Positions 8,594-16,159 of a stretch of DNA of 64,000 nucleotides are shown piece by piece. This DNA is from Campylobacteraceae bacterium (GTDB taxonomy: Bacteria > Campylobacterota > Campylobacteria > Campylobacterales > Sulfurovaceae). Location: positions 36,218 to 100,217 of the forward strand of contig JALVTE010000080.1 of NCBI GenBank assembly GCA_027024155.1. Direction: 5' to 3'. Each line of letters opens with the position of its first letter. Position 1 is the stretch's first letter. A program made the position numbers and the translations under genes. The notes under the pieces were generated by a model. It searched no databases and had not been told where the DNA came from. It saw only the letters and a program-made list of their open reading frames with translations.

Positions 8594-9361
8594 ATGGCAA
8601 GAAGAGCAAGGTTAGATTTAGCGGGGTTTCATCATATTGTTAATCGTGGTGTGGCAAAAGGGAAGATTTATAAAAGTGCTGATGATAAAGATAAATTTTT
8701 AGAGATACTATGTAAAGCTTGCAGAGTATATAAAGTTAATGTACACGATTACTGCTTAATGGATAACCACTATCATCTATTTATAGAGACTACTTCGCAA
8801 AATCTATCACTTTTTATGCGACAAATAAATGGAAACTATGCTATATATTTTAATAAAAAATATAAACGAGTAGGACACTTATGGCAAGGGCGATATAGGT
8901 CTTGGTATGTTGTAAATGAGGCTTACTTTTATACAATATTTAGATATATAGAGCATAACCCTATAAAAGCAAGAATGGCTAAAAGTGTAGGTGAGTACCC
9001 ATATACGCTTTTAGCAACTTTGCTAAACCCTAAATTAGAGCTCATACCTTGTGCCAAACACTCAAAATTAAGAAAAGAGTTACACTACGAGGGAGTACAA
9101 GAGCTTTTAGATAGAAAGCTTAGCAAAAATGAGCTTAATGAGTTAAAAGCTGAAGAAAAAAAGAAGATAGAGCAAACAGAGTATGGGTACAGACAAATTA
9201 AGAGAAAAAAACTAAAAGAGCACTTTGAAAAATGCCAAGATATTCAAGAGAGAAACAGTGCTATACTAAAGGCATTAGATGATGGATATACCCAAGGAGA
9301 AGTGGCTAGGTATTTGGGTCTATCGTCTGCAATGGTGTCTAAGATTTTTAGAAGTAGGTAG
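8594..9361 (+). CDS. REP-associated tyrosine transposase (RAYT, Y1_Tnp)
   Basis: 255 aa. The Y1/HUH nuclease signature is complete: NHYHLF at residues 58-63 (His59, His61) and FRYIEHNP with the candidate nucleophile Tyr118. The first residues, RRARLDLAGFHHIVNRG, are typical of TnpA_REP proteins. A basic linker leads to a C-terminal helix-turn-helix (DDGYTQGEVARYLGLSSAMVSK), an addition seen in some RAYTs. Such proteins cut single-stranded DNA beside REP hairpins and are thought to spread REP sequences. The reading frame is intact, so the element may be active. The last codons and stop lie within the right inverted repeat. Confidence 0.92.
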   Translation: MARRARLDLAGFHHIVNRGVAKGKIYKSADDKDKFLEILCKACRVYKVNVHDYCLMDNHYHLFIETTSQNLSLFMRQINGNYAIYFNKKYKRVGHLWQGRYRSWYVVNEAYFYTIFRYIEHNPIKARMAKSVGEYPYTLLATLLNPKLELIPCAKHSKLRKELHYEGVQELLDRKLSKNELNELKAEEKKKIEQTEYGYRQIKRKKLKEHFEKCQDIQERNSAILKALDDGYTQGEVARYLGLSSAMVSKIFRSR

Positions 9362-9392
9362 TGGGTTGTTACCTGACCCTAATTGGTTATAG
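9357..9392. repeat. Right inverted repeat of the RAYT element
   Basis: Reverse complement of the left flank. It overlaps the TAG stop of the transposase (9359-9361) and, on the other strand, the TAA stop of the LOG gene (9387-9389). Confidence 0.8.
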
Positions 9393-10229
9393 TAAGGCTT
9401 TGTCTCTTTTGATATACCACTCTAAAATGCTGTCCCATGCCTCTTGTGCGTTTTCTACTATTTTAAATATTTCTAAATCTTTTTTTGAAATCATACCCTC
9501 TTCTATTAAAAATTCGAAATTTATTAAATCGTTCCACCACTCTTTGCCTACCATTATTACAGGGATTTGTTTCATTGTTTTTGTTTGAATTAGAGTGAGT
9601 AGCTCAAACAGTTCATCCATTGTACCAAAACCTCCTGGGTAGACTACCATTGCTTTTGCTCTTTGGAAGAAGTGGAATTTTCTTATTGCAAAGTAGTGAA
9701 ACTGTAAGCATAATTCTGGAGTTATATATGGGTTTGGGTGTTGTTCGTGTGGTAAGTTAATATTTAAGCCAATAGAGTTTGCACCTGCTTCGTGTGCTCC
9801 GCGGTTTGCTGCTTCCATAATGCCTGGACCTCCACCTGTCATTAGCATTATACGGTTATCTTCTACACCACCTCCACTGCGTCCGATAATAGCACCTAAT
9901 TTTCTTGCATCTTCGTAAAAAAAGCTATTATCTAATGCTTTTGTTGCTTTTTTTAACTCTTGCCCATCTATACCTTTTTTGATAAGTTCGTCTAAATTGG
10001 CTTTTGCAACCTCTTGAGGTAATATTCTAGCACTTCCAAAGACTACAATAGTAGATTTTATACCAAACTTTTTCATAGCTAGTTCTGCTTTTAGGTAGTC
10101 TAATTCTAGCCTAACACCTCTGGTTTCATACTCTTTTAAAAACTCTTTATCATCTTCGGCTAATTTATAGCTTGGTGAGTTTTCGATTTTTTCTAACAGC
10201 TCTAACTGCTCTTTTGTGTAGTAAAACAT
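9387..10229 (-). CDS. LOG family protein (TIGR00730-type nucleoside monophosphate phosphoribohydrolase)
   Basis: 280 aa. The Rossmann-like LOG signatures are present: VFGSAR (about 63-68), MLMTGGGPGIMEAANRGAHEAG, and VYPGGFGTMDELFELLTLIQT. The GGxGTxxE motif is the catalytic and nucleotide-binding site of LOG enzymes, which release the base from nucleoside 5'-monophosphates; these proteins were once annotated as lysine decarboxylases. The N-terminal 60 residues are helical, as in the longer LOG variants. The last four codons and the stop border on the flank of the RAYT element, so the C-terminus may have been changed by that insertion. Confidence 0.9.
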   Translation of the reverse strand: MFYYTKEQLELLEKIENSPSYKLAEDDKEFLKEYETRGVRLELDYLKAELAMKKFGIKSTIVVFGSARILPQEVAKANLDELIKKGIDGQELKKATKALDNSFFYEDARKLGAIIGRSGGGVEDNRIMLMTGGGPGIMEAANRGAHEAGANSIGLNINLPHEQHPNPYITPELCLQFHYFAIRKFHFFQRAKAMVVYPGGFGTMDELFELLTLIQTKTMKQIPVIMVGKEWWNDLINFEFLIEEGMISKKDLEIFKIVENAQEAWDSILEWYIKRDKALL

Positions 10230-10262
10230 ATTTTTCCTAGTGGTGGTAAGTATTTTAGTATA

Positions 10263-10291
10263 TTAACGGTGCGATACATAGGTCGCCCCTA
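10263..10291. repeat. Palindrome-family arm, related to 40826-40859
   Basis: The sequence begins TAACGGTGCGATACATAGGT and ends CCCCTAC. It matches the right arm of the large palindrome at 40744-40859. A weaker facing arm starts at 10318 (GTAGGGCGC). It lies between LOG and gap and probably acts as a structured end for gap, which is read away from it on the other side. Confidence 0.5.
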
Positions 10292-10351
10292 CAAATAAGT
10301 ATTTAATATTCTACTCTGTAGGGCGCTTTGCTTATGTCTGCCTGTGTAAGT

Positions 10352-11359
10352 TTACATTTTAGAAGCAACTAATCTTGCTAAGTCAAATAGGCGGCTTGCG
10401 TAGCCATATTCGTTATCGTACCATGTCATAATTTTTACCATATTTCCTGCTACAACATCTGTACTTAGCGCATCTACTGTGCTTGAGTGGCGGTTGCCTA
10501 GCATATCGCTAGATACTACCTCTTCGTAAGTTACATCTAACACGCCTTTCATGGCACCATTTGCTGCGTCGCTTAGTGCATTGTTTACATCTTCAGCCGT
10601 TACATCTTTGCCTAAATTTGCAACAATTTCTGTAATTGCAACATCGGCTGTTGGTACTCTTAGAGCCATTGCTGTCATTTTACCTGCAAGCTCTGGAATA
10701 ACTTTAGTTGTTGCCTTTGCTGCACCTGTTGTTGTTGGTATAATATTTACAGCAGCTGCACGACCTCGTCTGTGTTTACCTGGTTTTTTTCTATCTATTG
10801 TTACTTGAGACGATGTATAAGCGTGAGTTGTAGTTACATGTGCACTCTCTACGCCAAACTTCTCTACAAGTACCTTCATTACAGGTGCTAGTGAGTTTGT
10901 AGTACAGCTAGCGTTTGATACAATATTGTGTTTTTCATTATCGTAAAGCTCTTCGTTTACACCAAATACTACTGTAATATCTTCATCTTTTGCAGGTGCT
11001 GAGATAAGTACTTTTTTCGCCCCTGCGTCGATTTGTTTTTGTACATCTGCTCTTTTTGTAAATTTACCTGTACACTCTAATACAATATCTATACCATCCC
11101 AAGGCAGTTTTGCTGGGTCTCTTTCGCTTATAATTTTAATCTTTTTGCCATTAAGTATTAAGTTTTCGTCATCGTACTCTATAACAGCTGGAAAACGCCC
11201 GTGAACAGAGTCGAACTTTAGCATATATGCCAAATCTTCAGTAGTTCCGCTACCACCATTTGCCATTACAATCTCAAAGTCGTTCTGCTCTTGTGTTACA
11301 TAGTTCCAAAGCACCATTTTACCAATTCTACCAAGTCCGTTAATTGCTACCTTTTTCAT
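10352..11359 (-). CDS. gap: Glyceraldehyde-3-phosphate dehydrogenase, type I
   Basis: 335 aa, full length. The NAD(P) fold starts INGLGRIGK (6-14). The catalytic motif SNASCTTNSLAPV places Cys152, and THAYTSSQ and WYDNEYGYASRL are the usual substrate and C-terminal motifs. The enzyme interconverts glyceraldehyde 3-phosphate and 1,3-bisphosphoglycerate. At the end of the second beta strand, where NAD-specific enzymes read IND, this protein reads VMANGGSGT. The acidic residue that binds the adenosine ribose is therefore absent, which could mean NADP use. It stands alone, with a promoter region of about 160 bp shared divergently with the metalloprotease gene. Confidence 0.95.
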   Translation of the reverse strand: MKKVAINGLGRIGKMVLWNYVTQEQNDFEIVMANGGSGTTEDLAYMLKFDSVHGRFPAVIEYDDENLILNGKKIKIISERDPAKLPWDGIDIVLECTGKFTKRADVQKQIDAGAKKVLISAPAKDEDITVVFGVNEELYDNEKHNIVSNASCTTNSLAPVMKVLVEKFGVESAHVTTTHAYTSSQVTIDRKKPGKHRRGRAAAVNIIPTTTGAAKATTKVIPELAGKMTAMALRVPTADVAITEIVANLGKDVTAEDVNNALSDAANGAMKGVLDVTYEEVVSSDMLGNRHSSTVDALSTDVVAGNMVKIMTWYDNEYGYASRLFDLARLVASKM

Positions 11360-11481
11360 TACAAATCCTCATTCAACAAAATTAAGCATATTTTATCGAA
11401 AATTTATTAATGCTAATTTACTTAAGATAGATAAAATTGAACATAAATTTGACATTTCACTAAAAATTCATAAACTTTTTA

Positions 11482-11487
11482 TATAAT
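11482..11487 (+). promoter_or_regulatory. -10 box of the M30-like protease gene
   Basis: TATAAT lies 36 bp before the preferred ATG at 11524. Transcription would begin near 11494, almost on the alternative ATG at 11497. This, with GGGAG at 11514-11518, favours the downstream start. Confidence 0.5.
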
Positions 11488-11523
11488 AATGATAAAATGC
11501 AGTACCAAACAATGGGAGTTTTT

Positions 11524-13218
11524 ATGAGAAAATATTTAATTTTACCAATATCTTTAATGATAGTAGCAGGATGTGGAGGAGGTGGAACTACTACCTCTTA
11601 TAGTAATACAGGTGGAGACAATCAGACAAATACTCAAACTAATAATCGTACTTATAAAGGGGCTAAAAAGAGTTTTGATATTAACGAAAGCAATCAAATA
11701 GTAGAGGTGCATCAAACTAAAAATTTAGAGCTAACACTTAATATAGATTCTCCAAAAGATATATATGTAGTGACTACAAGTCATTTTAATAATCAGCAAG
11801 TATCTATTAGTTCGCCTAGTGCTACTTCGGATGTAGAGCAAAATTATAAAGAGTTATCTGTAGATAATACAAAGATAAAAGATAAAACCCCTCAAAAAGT
11901 TTTAGATTTTAGAAAAAATGTATTTAATATGTTGCATAAAAATGCTTTGAATAAACAAAGCACTATTTTAAAGCGTAGTAAAGTTTTAAGTACAAATGAG
12001 GGTGATACATTTAACTTCTGTACAGATATGAATATGAATGACGAAAGTTGTACACACTATATAGAAGCAACAGCTAAAAAAGTTGAAAGAGATATACCAA
12101 CAAAATTTGGTACTAAAAATTTAGTTGTTTGGGTTGCAAATGATGAATTAAATAACAATACAATAACACAAGATATGATAGATAAGTTAGCAAATAACTT
12201 TTTACAAAATAGTGATAATAGCCATTACGATGATGATATTTACGATTGGGATACAAATATTTATGGAAAAGCATGGGGTTCAAATGCTTCTAGCGTAGAC
12301 CCTGATTTGATAGGAGATGACAACACTATAAATATTTTAATTTATACTATATATGATAAAAATCATCATGATGATACTATTGCTGGCTACTTTTGGTCAA
12401 AAGACAACTTTAAACGCAGTAGTTTAGCAGCATCTAACGAAAAGATAATGTTTTATGTAAATTCAAAACTCTATGCAAATAACGAAAAAGAGACATTTAC
12501 AACACTAGCACATGAATTTCAGCATATGATTCATTTTTATCAAAGAAAAGTACTTATTGGTGTAAATGATAGCACTTGGTTTGATGAAATGATGTCAGAG
12601 ACTACAGAAGATTTAGTAGCAACTAAAATTAAATATAATGGACCTAGAAGTGTTGCATATTACAATGGGGCAGCAGGACCTATTGAGTGTACTTATTTAA
12701 ATAACAATAGAAAATATTGTGGTAGATTCCCAGATTTTAATAAAAATAATACTCTATCTTTAACAAATTGGAACAACACTGTAGCAGATTACTCAAAAGT
12801 TAGCTCATTTGGAACTTTTTTAACAAGAAATTATGGTGGTGCAAAAGTACTACATAATTTGATGTATAGTAAAAACACTGATGAGTTGGCAGTATTAGAT
12901 GCAACAGGCGAAAAAGATTTTGAGACACTATTAAACAAGTGGGGAGAGGGCGTAATTCTATCAGATGTTGATGATTTAAATAGTTCAAAACCAAAATACA
13001 ATTTTGGTGATTTTAAATATACAACTTATGGAGATATTACTTATAAATTAGGCTCTATTAACTTCTTTAATTATGACCCACAGCCTAGTATGAATAGTTC
13101 TAAAACATTAAACAAAGATGCAAACCTTTACTATAAAGTGGGAAGCAACCTTAGTGGTCAAGTTAAAATAGATGTAGATATAGAAAAAGGCGGAGATGTT
13201 ATAATTATTGCTAAATAA
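11524..13218 (+). CDS. Lipoprotein zinc metalloprotease, M30 (hyicolysin)-like
   Basis: 564 aa from the ATG at 11524, chosen because GGGAG lies 5 bp before it; an ATG at 11497 would add nine residues. The N-terminus is a lipoprotein signal (LILPISLMIVAGCGGGG) with the acylated Cys in VAGC. The zinc site is HEFQH (about residues 330-334), and the following WFDEMMSETTED has the third-ligand Glu seen in M30 hyicolysin-type peptidases. A low-complexity Thr/Asn linker follows the lipid anchor. It is likely an outer-membrane or surface protease; the substrate is unknown. Next gene is mnmH, 56 bp away with its own -10 box. Confidence 0.8.
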   Translation: MRKYLILPISLMIVAGCGGGGTTTSYSNTGGDNQTNTQTNNRTYKGAKKSFDINESNQIVEVHQTKNLELTLNIDSPKDIYVVTTSHFNNQQVSISSPSATSDVEQNYKELSVDNTKIKDKTPQKVLDFRKNVFNMLHKNALNKQSTILKRSKVLSTNEGDTFNFCTDMNMNDESCTHYIEATAKKVERDIPTKFGTKNLVVWVANDELNNNTITQDMIDKLANNFLQNSDNSHYDDDIYDWDTNIYGKAWGSNASSVDPDLIGDDNTINILIYTIYDKNHHDDTIAGYFWSKDNFKRSSLAASNEKIMFYVNSKLYANNEKETFTTLAHEFQHMIHFYQRKVLIGVNDSTWFDEMMSETTEDLVATKIKYNGPRSVAYYNGAAGPIECTYLNNNRKYCGRFPDFNKNNTLSLTNWNNTVADYSKVSSFGTFLTRNYGGAKVLHNLMYSKNTDELAVLDATGEKDFETLLNKWGEGVILSDVDDLNSSKPKYNFGDFKYTTYGDITYKLGSINFFNYDPQPSMNSSKTLNKDANLYYKVGSNLSGQVKIDVDIEKGGDVIIIAK

Positions 13219-13230
13219 TAATATTTGAGT

Positions 13231-13236
13231 TATAAT
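13231..13236 (+). promoter_or_regulatory. -10 box of mnmH
   Basis: TATAAT lies 38 bp before the GTG start of mnmH. A transcript starting near 13243 would begin at a 10-codon reading frame whose TAG overlaps the GTG (TAGTG). Confidence 0.45.
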
Positions 13237-13274
13237 TTCGTTATGAAAATAATTTACAAACAAAAGGTGGCTTA

Positions 13275-14369
13275 GTGAATAAGCTGCCATTAACCAACAA
13301 CTTCCATGATATTGTACTAAACAATACCCCTTTACTAGATGTAAGAGCTCCTATAGAGTATGAAAAAGGGGCTTTTTTAAACACAACAAATATACCCATT
13401 ATGACAAACGAAGAGCGACACTTAATAGGTATTCGCTATAAAGAGAGTGGCAACGAAGAGGCTGTAAAACTTGGGGCTGAGCTTATAGATGGTAAGCCAA
13501 GGGCTGAGAGAACGCAGGCTTGGCTGGAGTTTTTTAAAGCTAATCCAGAAGGCTACCTATACTGCTTTCGTGGTGGGCAACGCTCGCAAATTACACAAGA
13601 GTGGTTAGCCGAAGCTGGGCTTGTTGTGCCACGCTTAGAGGGTGGATATAAAGCTTTTAGAAATTACTTAATAAAGCAGAGTGAAAAGATTACAAAAGAG
13701 CAAAATTTTATAATTCTGGGTGGTCGAACAGGCAGTGGCAAGACAATTTTGCTAAATAAATTAGAAAACAGTATAGATTTAGAGGGCTTAGCAAACCATA
13801 GAGGCTCTAGTTTTGGGCGTTTTGTTACACCTCAGCCAACACCTATAAATTTTGAAAACAATTTAGCGTATGAATTGATTAAAAAAGAGCATAAAGGGTA
13901 TAAGTATATTGTTGTGGAGGATGAGAGCCGAAATATTGGGGCAAATTCTATACCAAAAACAGTATTTGAAAATTATCGAGAGGGTGCAAAACGCGTAATT
14001 TTAGAAACGCCGATAGATGAAAGAGTAGAGATTACTTACGATGAGTATGTAACCCAAGCTTTAAAAAGCTACGAAGAGCACTATGGCAAAGAGCAAGCAT
14101 TAGAAGCTTGGTTTAAAGATGTGCACTCTGCCTTAGAGAGAATACAAAAACGCTTAGGTTTAGAGATTTACAAGCAGATAAATGAGCTCTTTGAAACTGC
14201 CCACAAAAATAGTAACCCACAAGAGCACAAAGTGTGGATTAAGCTATTAATGCAAAAATATTACGACCCAATGTACGACTACCAAATAGCTAAAAACTCA
14301 AGCCCAATAGCCTTTAAAGGTAATGAAAGCGAAGTTTTAGAGTTCTTGCATAGCCTTGCACTTAACTGA
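13275..14369 (+). CDS. mnmH: tRNA 2-selenouridine synthase
   Basis: 364 aa, GTG start preceded by AAAGG. The N-terminal rhodanese domain carries LLDVRAPIEYEKGAF and the catalytic loop YCFRGGQRSQ with its Cys. The C-terminal half is a P-loop domain with GGRTGSGKT and HRGSSFG. MnmH (SelU/YbbB) converts 2-thiouridine to 2-selenouridine at the tRNA wobble position through a geranylated intermediate, using selenophosphate. It therefore implies a selenophosphate synthetase (SelD) elsewhere in the genome. No other selenium gene lies in this window. Its stop lies within a 22-bp inverted repeat shared with the end of the neighbouring aminotransferase gene. Confidence 0.93.
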   Translation: MNKLPLTNNFHDIVLNNTPLLDVRAPIEYEKGAFLNTTNIPIMTNEERHLIGIRYKESGNEEAVKLGAELIDGKPRAERTQAWLEFFKANPEGYLYCFRGGQRSQITQEWLAEAGLVVPRLEGGYKAFRNYLIKQSEKITKEQNFIILGGRTGSGKTILLNKLENSIDLEGLANHRGSSFGRFVTPQPTPINFENNLAYELIKKEHKGYKYIVVEDESRNIGANSIPKTVFENYREGAKRVILETPIDERVEITYDEYVTQALKSYEEHYGKEQALEAWFKDVHSALERIQKRLGLEIYKQINELFETAHKNSNPQEHKVWIKLLMQKYYDPMYDYQIAKNSSPIAFKGNESEVLEFLHSLALN

Positions 14370-14384
14370 AGCTACGCACTATAT
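14363..14384. repeat. 22-bp inverted repeat, arm 1
   Basis: Exact reverse complement of 14613-14634. With two mismatches the match extends to about 31 bp, toward the spacer between the arms. It covers the last two codons and stop of mnmH and runs into the intergenic region. Confidence 0.8.
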
Positions 14385-14395
14385 ACATTATTTAA

Positions 14396-14493
14396 TAGCA
14401 CAAGAGGGTGCTTAATGTGAATAGTTTTTAATAAAAGCTAGCCAAAGCTAACTTGCGTTAAAAACTGTTTGCAGTAAGTGCCCTCTTGTGCTA
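14396..14493. repeat. 98-bp palindromic element
   Basis: Two arms of about 36 bp (14396-14432 and 14458-14493) pair with a few mismatches; both ends read TAGCACAAGAGGG in inverted orientation. It lies between the convergent mnmH and aminotransferase genes, nested inside the 14363/14613 inverted repeat. It could serve as a bidirectional terminator, but its length suggests a small mobile (MITE-like) repeat. Confidence 0.65.
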
Positions 14494-14554
14494 CCCGTAG
14501 GGCAAAACAAAAAAGCAACACCTATAAAAGAAAAATTATCACTCTTAGCTCCGG

Positions 14555-15718
14555 CTAGGAGAGAGAATTTATTCTTTCATATCTGTCACTTTTTTGATTT
14601 GTTAAATATTGCATATAGTGCGTAGCTTCAGTTATTAACTCTATACCCTTTGATATTTGCTCTTGGGTGCTGTTGGTGTAGTTAAATCTTATTTCATTTC
14701 TATTTTTATTATCACTGTAAAACTCGCCACCTGGTACAAACACAACACCATTTTGCATAGTTCTTTCTAATAGTTTATATACATCAACATCTGTTTTAAC
14801 ATATACAAACATACCACCTTTTGGCTTTATATAGTTAAACTCTGGTATCTTTTTATCTAACTCTTGTGTAAAAAACTCCATTTTACTTTTGTAACTATTT
14901 CGTATGTTTTCTAAATGCTCTTCGTACAATTTATGCTTTGATAGAAAGCACGATATTATCTCTTGCGATAGCATATTTGTATGCAAATCCATCACCTCTT
15001 TATATGCTAGTAGTGGCTTTATTAACTTTTTGCTAGCTCTAATCCACCCTACCCTTAGTGCTGGTGCTAATGTTTTAGAAAATGAGCCTAAGTGGTAGCT
15101 GCTGTTTGGTATTTTAGAGCTAATAGGTGGCATAAATTCTTCAAAATATAGCTCGCTATATGGAGCATCTTCTATTAAAATTCCATTATGCTCTTTTATC
15201 TCTTTGGCTACCATATCTCTACACTCTTGACTATAGCTTATGCCAGTTGGGTTTTGGAAATCTGGGATTAGATAGGCTAATTTAGTATTTGCAACACTTT
15301 GCTTAAAGCTGTTTAACTCTATGCCATTTTCTTTTAACTCCACCGCTTCTGTTTTTATACCATTTAAAGCAAACAGATTCATAGCACCTAAGTAAGATGG
15401 TGCTTCTACAGTAATATTTTGGCTCTTAATAGACCTAAGTATTACATCTAAAGCTTGCTGTGAACCTGATGTTATTAGTATCTCTTCTGGGCTTGTTTTA
15501 AAGCCTCTTTTAGTGTAGCTTTGAGCGATTAACTCTCGCAAACTATCCAAACCAGAAGATTTGGCATACTGTAAAACTTTCGCACTTTGCAATGCACTAT
15601 TTGCACAATCTCTAATTACCTCTAGTGGAAATAACTTTTCATCTGGTAAACCACCTGCAAACGATATTGTATTACTATTTGTGTATTCTAATATCTCTCT
15701 TATAAATGAGCGTTTCAT
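14555..15718 (-). CDS. PLP-dependent aminotransferase (class I/II, 2-aminoadipate transaminase-like)
   Basis: 387 aa from the ATG at 15718, preceded by AAAGGA at 6-7 bp; a start at 15769 would add 17 unlikely residues. Fold-type I aminotransferase motifs: ISFAGGLPDEKLFP, ITSGSQQALDVI (cofactor phosphate), PDFQNPTG, the PLP lysine in LGSFSKTLAPALRVGWI, and the C-terminal arginine region NEIRFNYTN. This matches the LysN/MocR-like aminotransferase group without the regulator domain. The amino-acid substrate cannot be read from sequence. The final 20 or so residues are encoded in the inverted-repeat region and may be a later addition. Confidence 0.85.
   Translation of the reverse strand: MKRSFIREILEYTNSNTISFAGGLPDEKLFPLEVIRDCANSALQSAKVLQYAKSSGLDSLRELIAQSYTKRGFKTSPEEILITSGSQQALDVILRSIKSQNITVEAPSYLGAMNLFALNGIKTEAVELKENGIELNSFKQSVANTKLAYLIPDFQNPTGISYSQECRDMVAKEIKEHNGILIEDAPYSELYFEEFMPPISSKIPNSSYHLGSFSKTLAPALRVGWIRASKKLIKPLLAYKEVMDLHTNMLSQEIISCFLSKHKLYEEHLENIRNSYKSKMEFFTQELDKKIPEFNYIKPKGGMFVYVKTDVDVYKLLERTMQNGVVFVPGGEFYSDNKNRNEIRFNYTNSTQEQISKGIELITEATHYMQYLTNQKSDRYERINSLS
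14613..14634. repeat. 22-bp inverted repeat, arm 2 (inside aminotransferase C-terminus)
   Basis: Partner of 14363-14384. On the minus strand it encodes ITEATHY near the aminotransferase C-terminus. Confidence 0.8.
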
Positions 15719-15823
15719 ATAAATCCTTTCTTTTAATAAGCTTTTAAAGGTGCAGTGAGGGCACTGCACCCTGCCGTATAAAATAAATTTTCGCGATTAA
15801 AAGGCAGAAGCAATAAAAATATT

Positions 15824-15943
15824 TGCTATCGCCGTCATTCTGAACGGAGCGAAGAATCTAACTCAAACTGTCGAGATAAACTCTTGACTTTACAGCCGTA
15901 AAAACTAGATTCTTCGCATCCGCTCAGAATGACAGCTATGGCA
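15824..15943. repeat. 120-bp palindromic repeat (TCATTCTGA family), copy 1
   Basis: Two arms of about 37 bp face each other (15824-15860 and 15906-15943). They carry the GTCATTCTGAxCGGA...GCGAAGAATCTA motif and are joined by a 45-bp centre. Repeats with this text are widely seen between genes in bacteria. A second copy of exactly the same length is at 17040-17159, on the other side of the AraC gene. With the element at 15970-16020 it fills most of the 15719-16159 gap, in which I see no gene. Confidence 0.75.
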
Positions 15944-15969
15944 ATCTTTAAGTTTATCCAATTTTATAG

Positions 15970-16020
15970 GTGCCCTATAGATTCAACACTCTTAACTTAA
16001 TATCATTAGAGGTATCCTTA
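15970..16020. repeat. CTTAACTTAAT-family element, copy A
   Basis: Contains CTATAGATTC followed by CTTAACTTAATATCATT. It resembles 17175-17208 and 50984-51025, where the same text forms a loop and stem. This copy has a weaker stem. Confidence 0.45.
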
Positions 16021-16143
16021 CTTCACCAAAAAGTTATTAATTTACTGGCAAGCCTCTAATCTCATGCAACATTGTAACTCTTTTAAAAATATTAATCTTC
16101 ACTATTCTTGCTCAAATAATTATCTAATATTGTTAATTTTATA

Positions 16144-16152
16144 TGCTATAAT
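16144..16152 (+). promoter_or_regulatory. Extended -10 box directly before the AraC gene
   Basis: TGCTATAAT ends 7 bp before the ATG at 16160. Transcription would start at or beside that ATG, so the message may be leaderless. No Shine-Dalgarno sequence is visible there. Confidence 0.45.
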
Positions 16153-16159
16153 TGTTATT

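Larger units (their letters stand above)
8508..9392 (+). mobile_element. RAYT element with inverted-repeat flanks
   Basis: One transposase gene is bracketed by inverted repeats. 8525-8547 and 9357-9379 are exact reverse complements (23 bp). A further outer 10 bp (8509-8518 against 9383-9392) also match, separated by 6 and 3 bases. Each flank holds the core GGGTCAGGTAACAACCC. I see no clean target-site duplication, as expected for a Y1 (HUH) transposase. The right flank contains the stop codons of both the transposase and the convergent LOG gene. Confidence 0.75.

Noticed and set aside
15719-15769. Longer N-terminus for the aminotransferase starting at 15769
   Set aside because: The added residues (QCPHCTFKSLLKER) do not fit the family, and a good Shine-Dalgarno site lies before the ATG at 15718.
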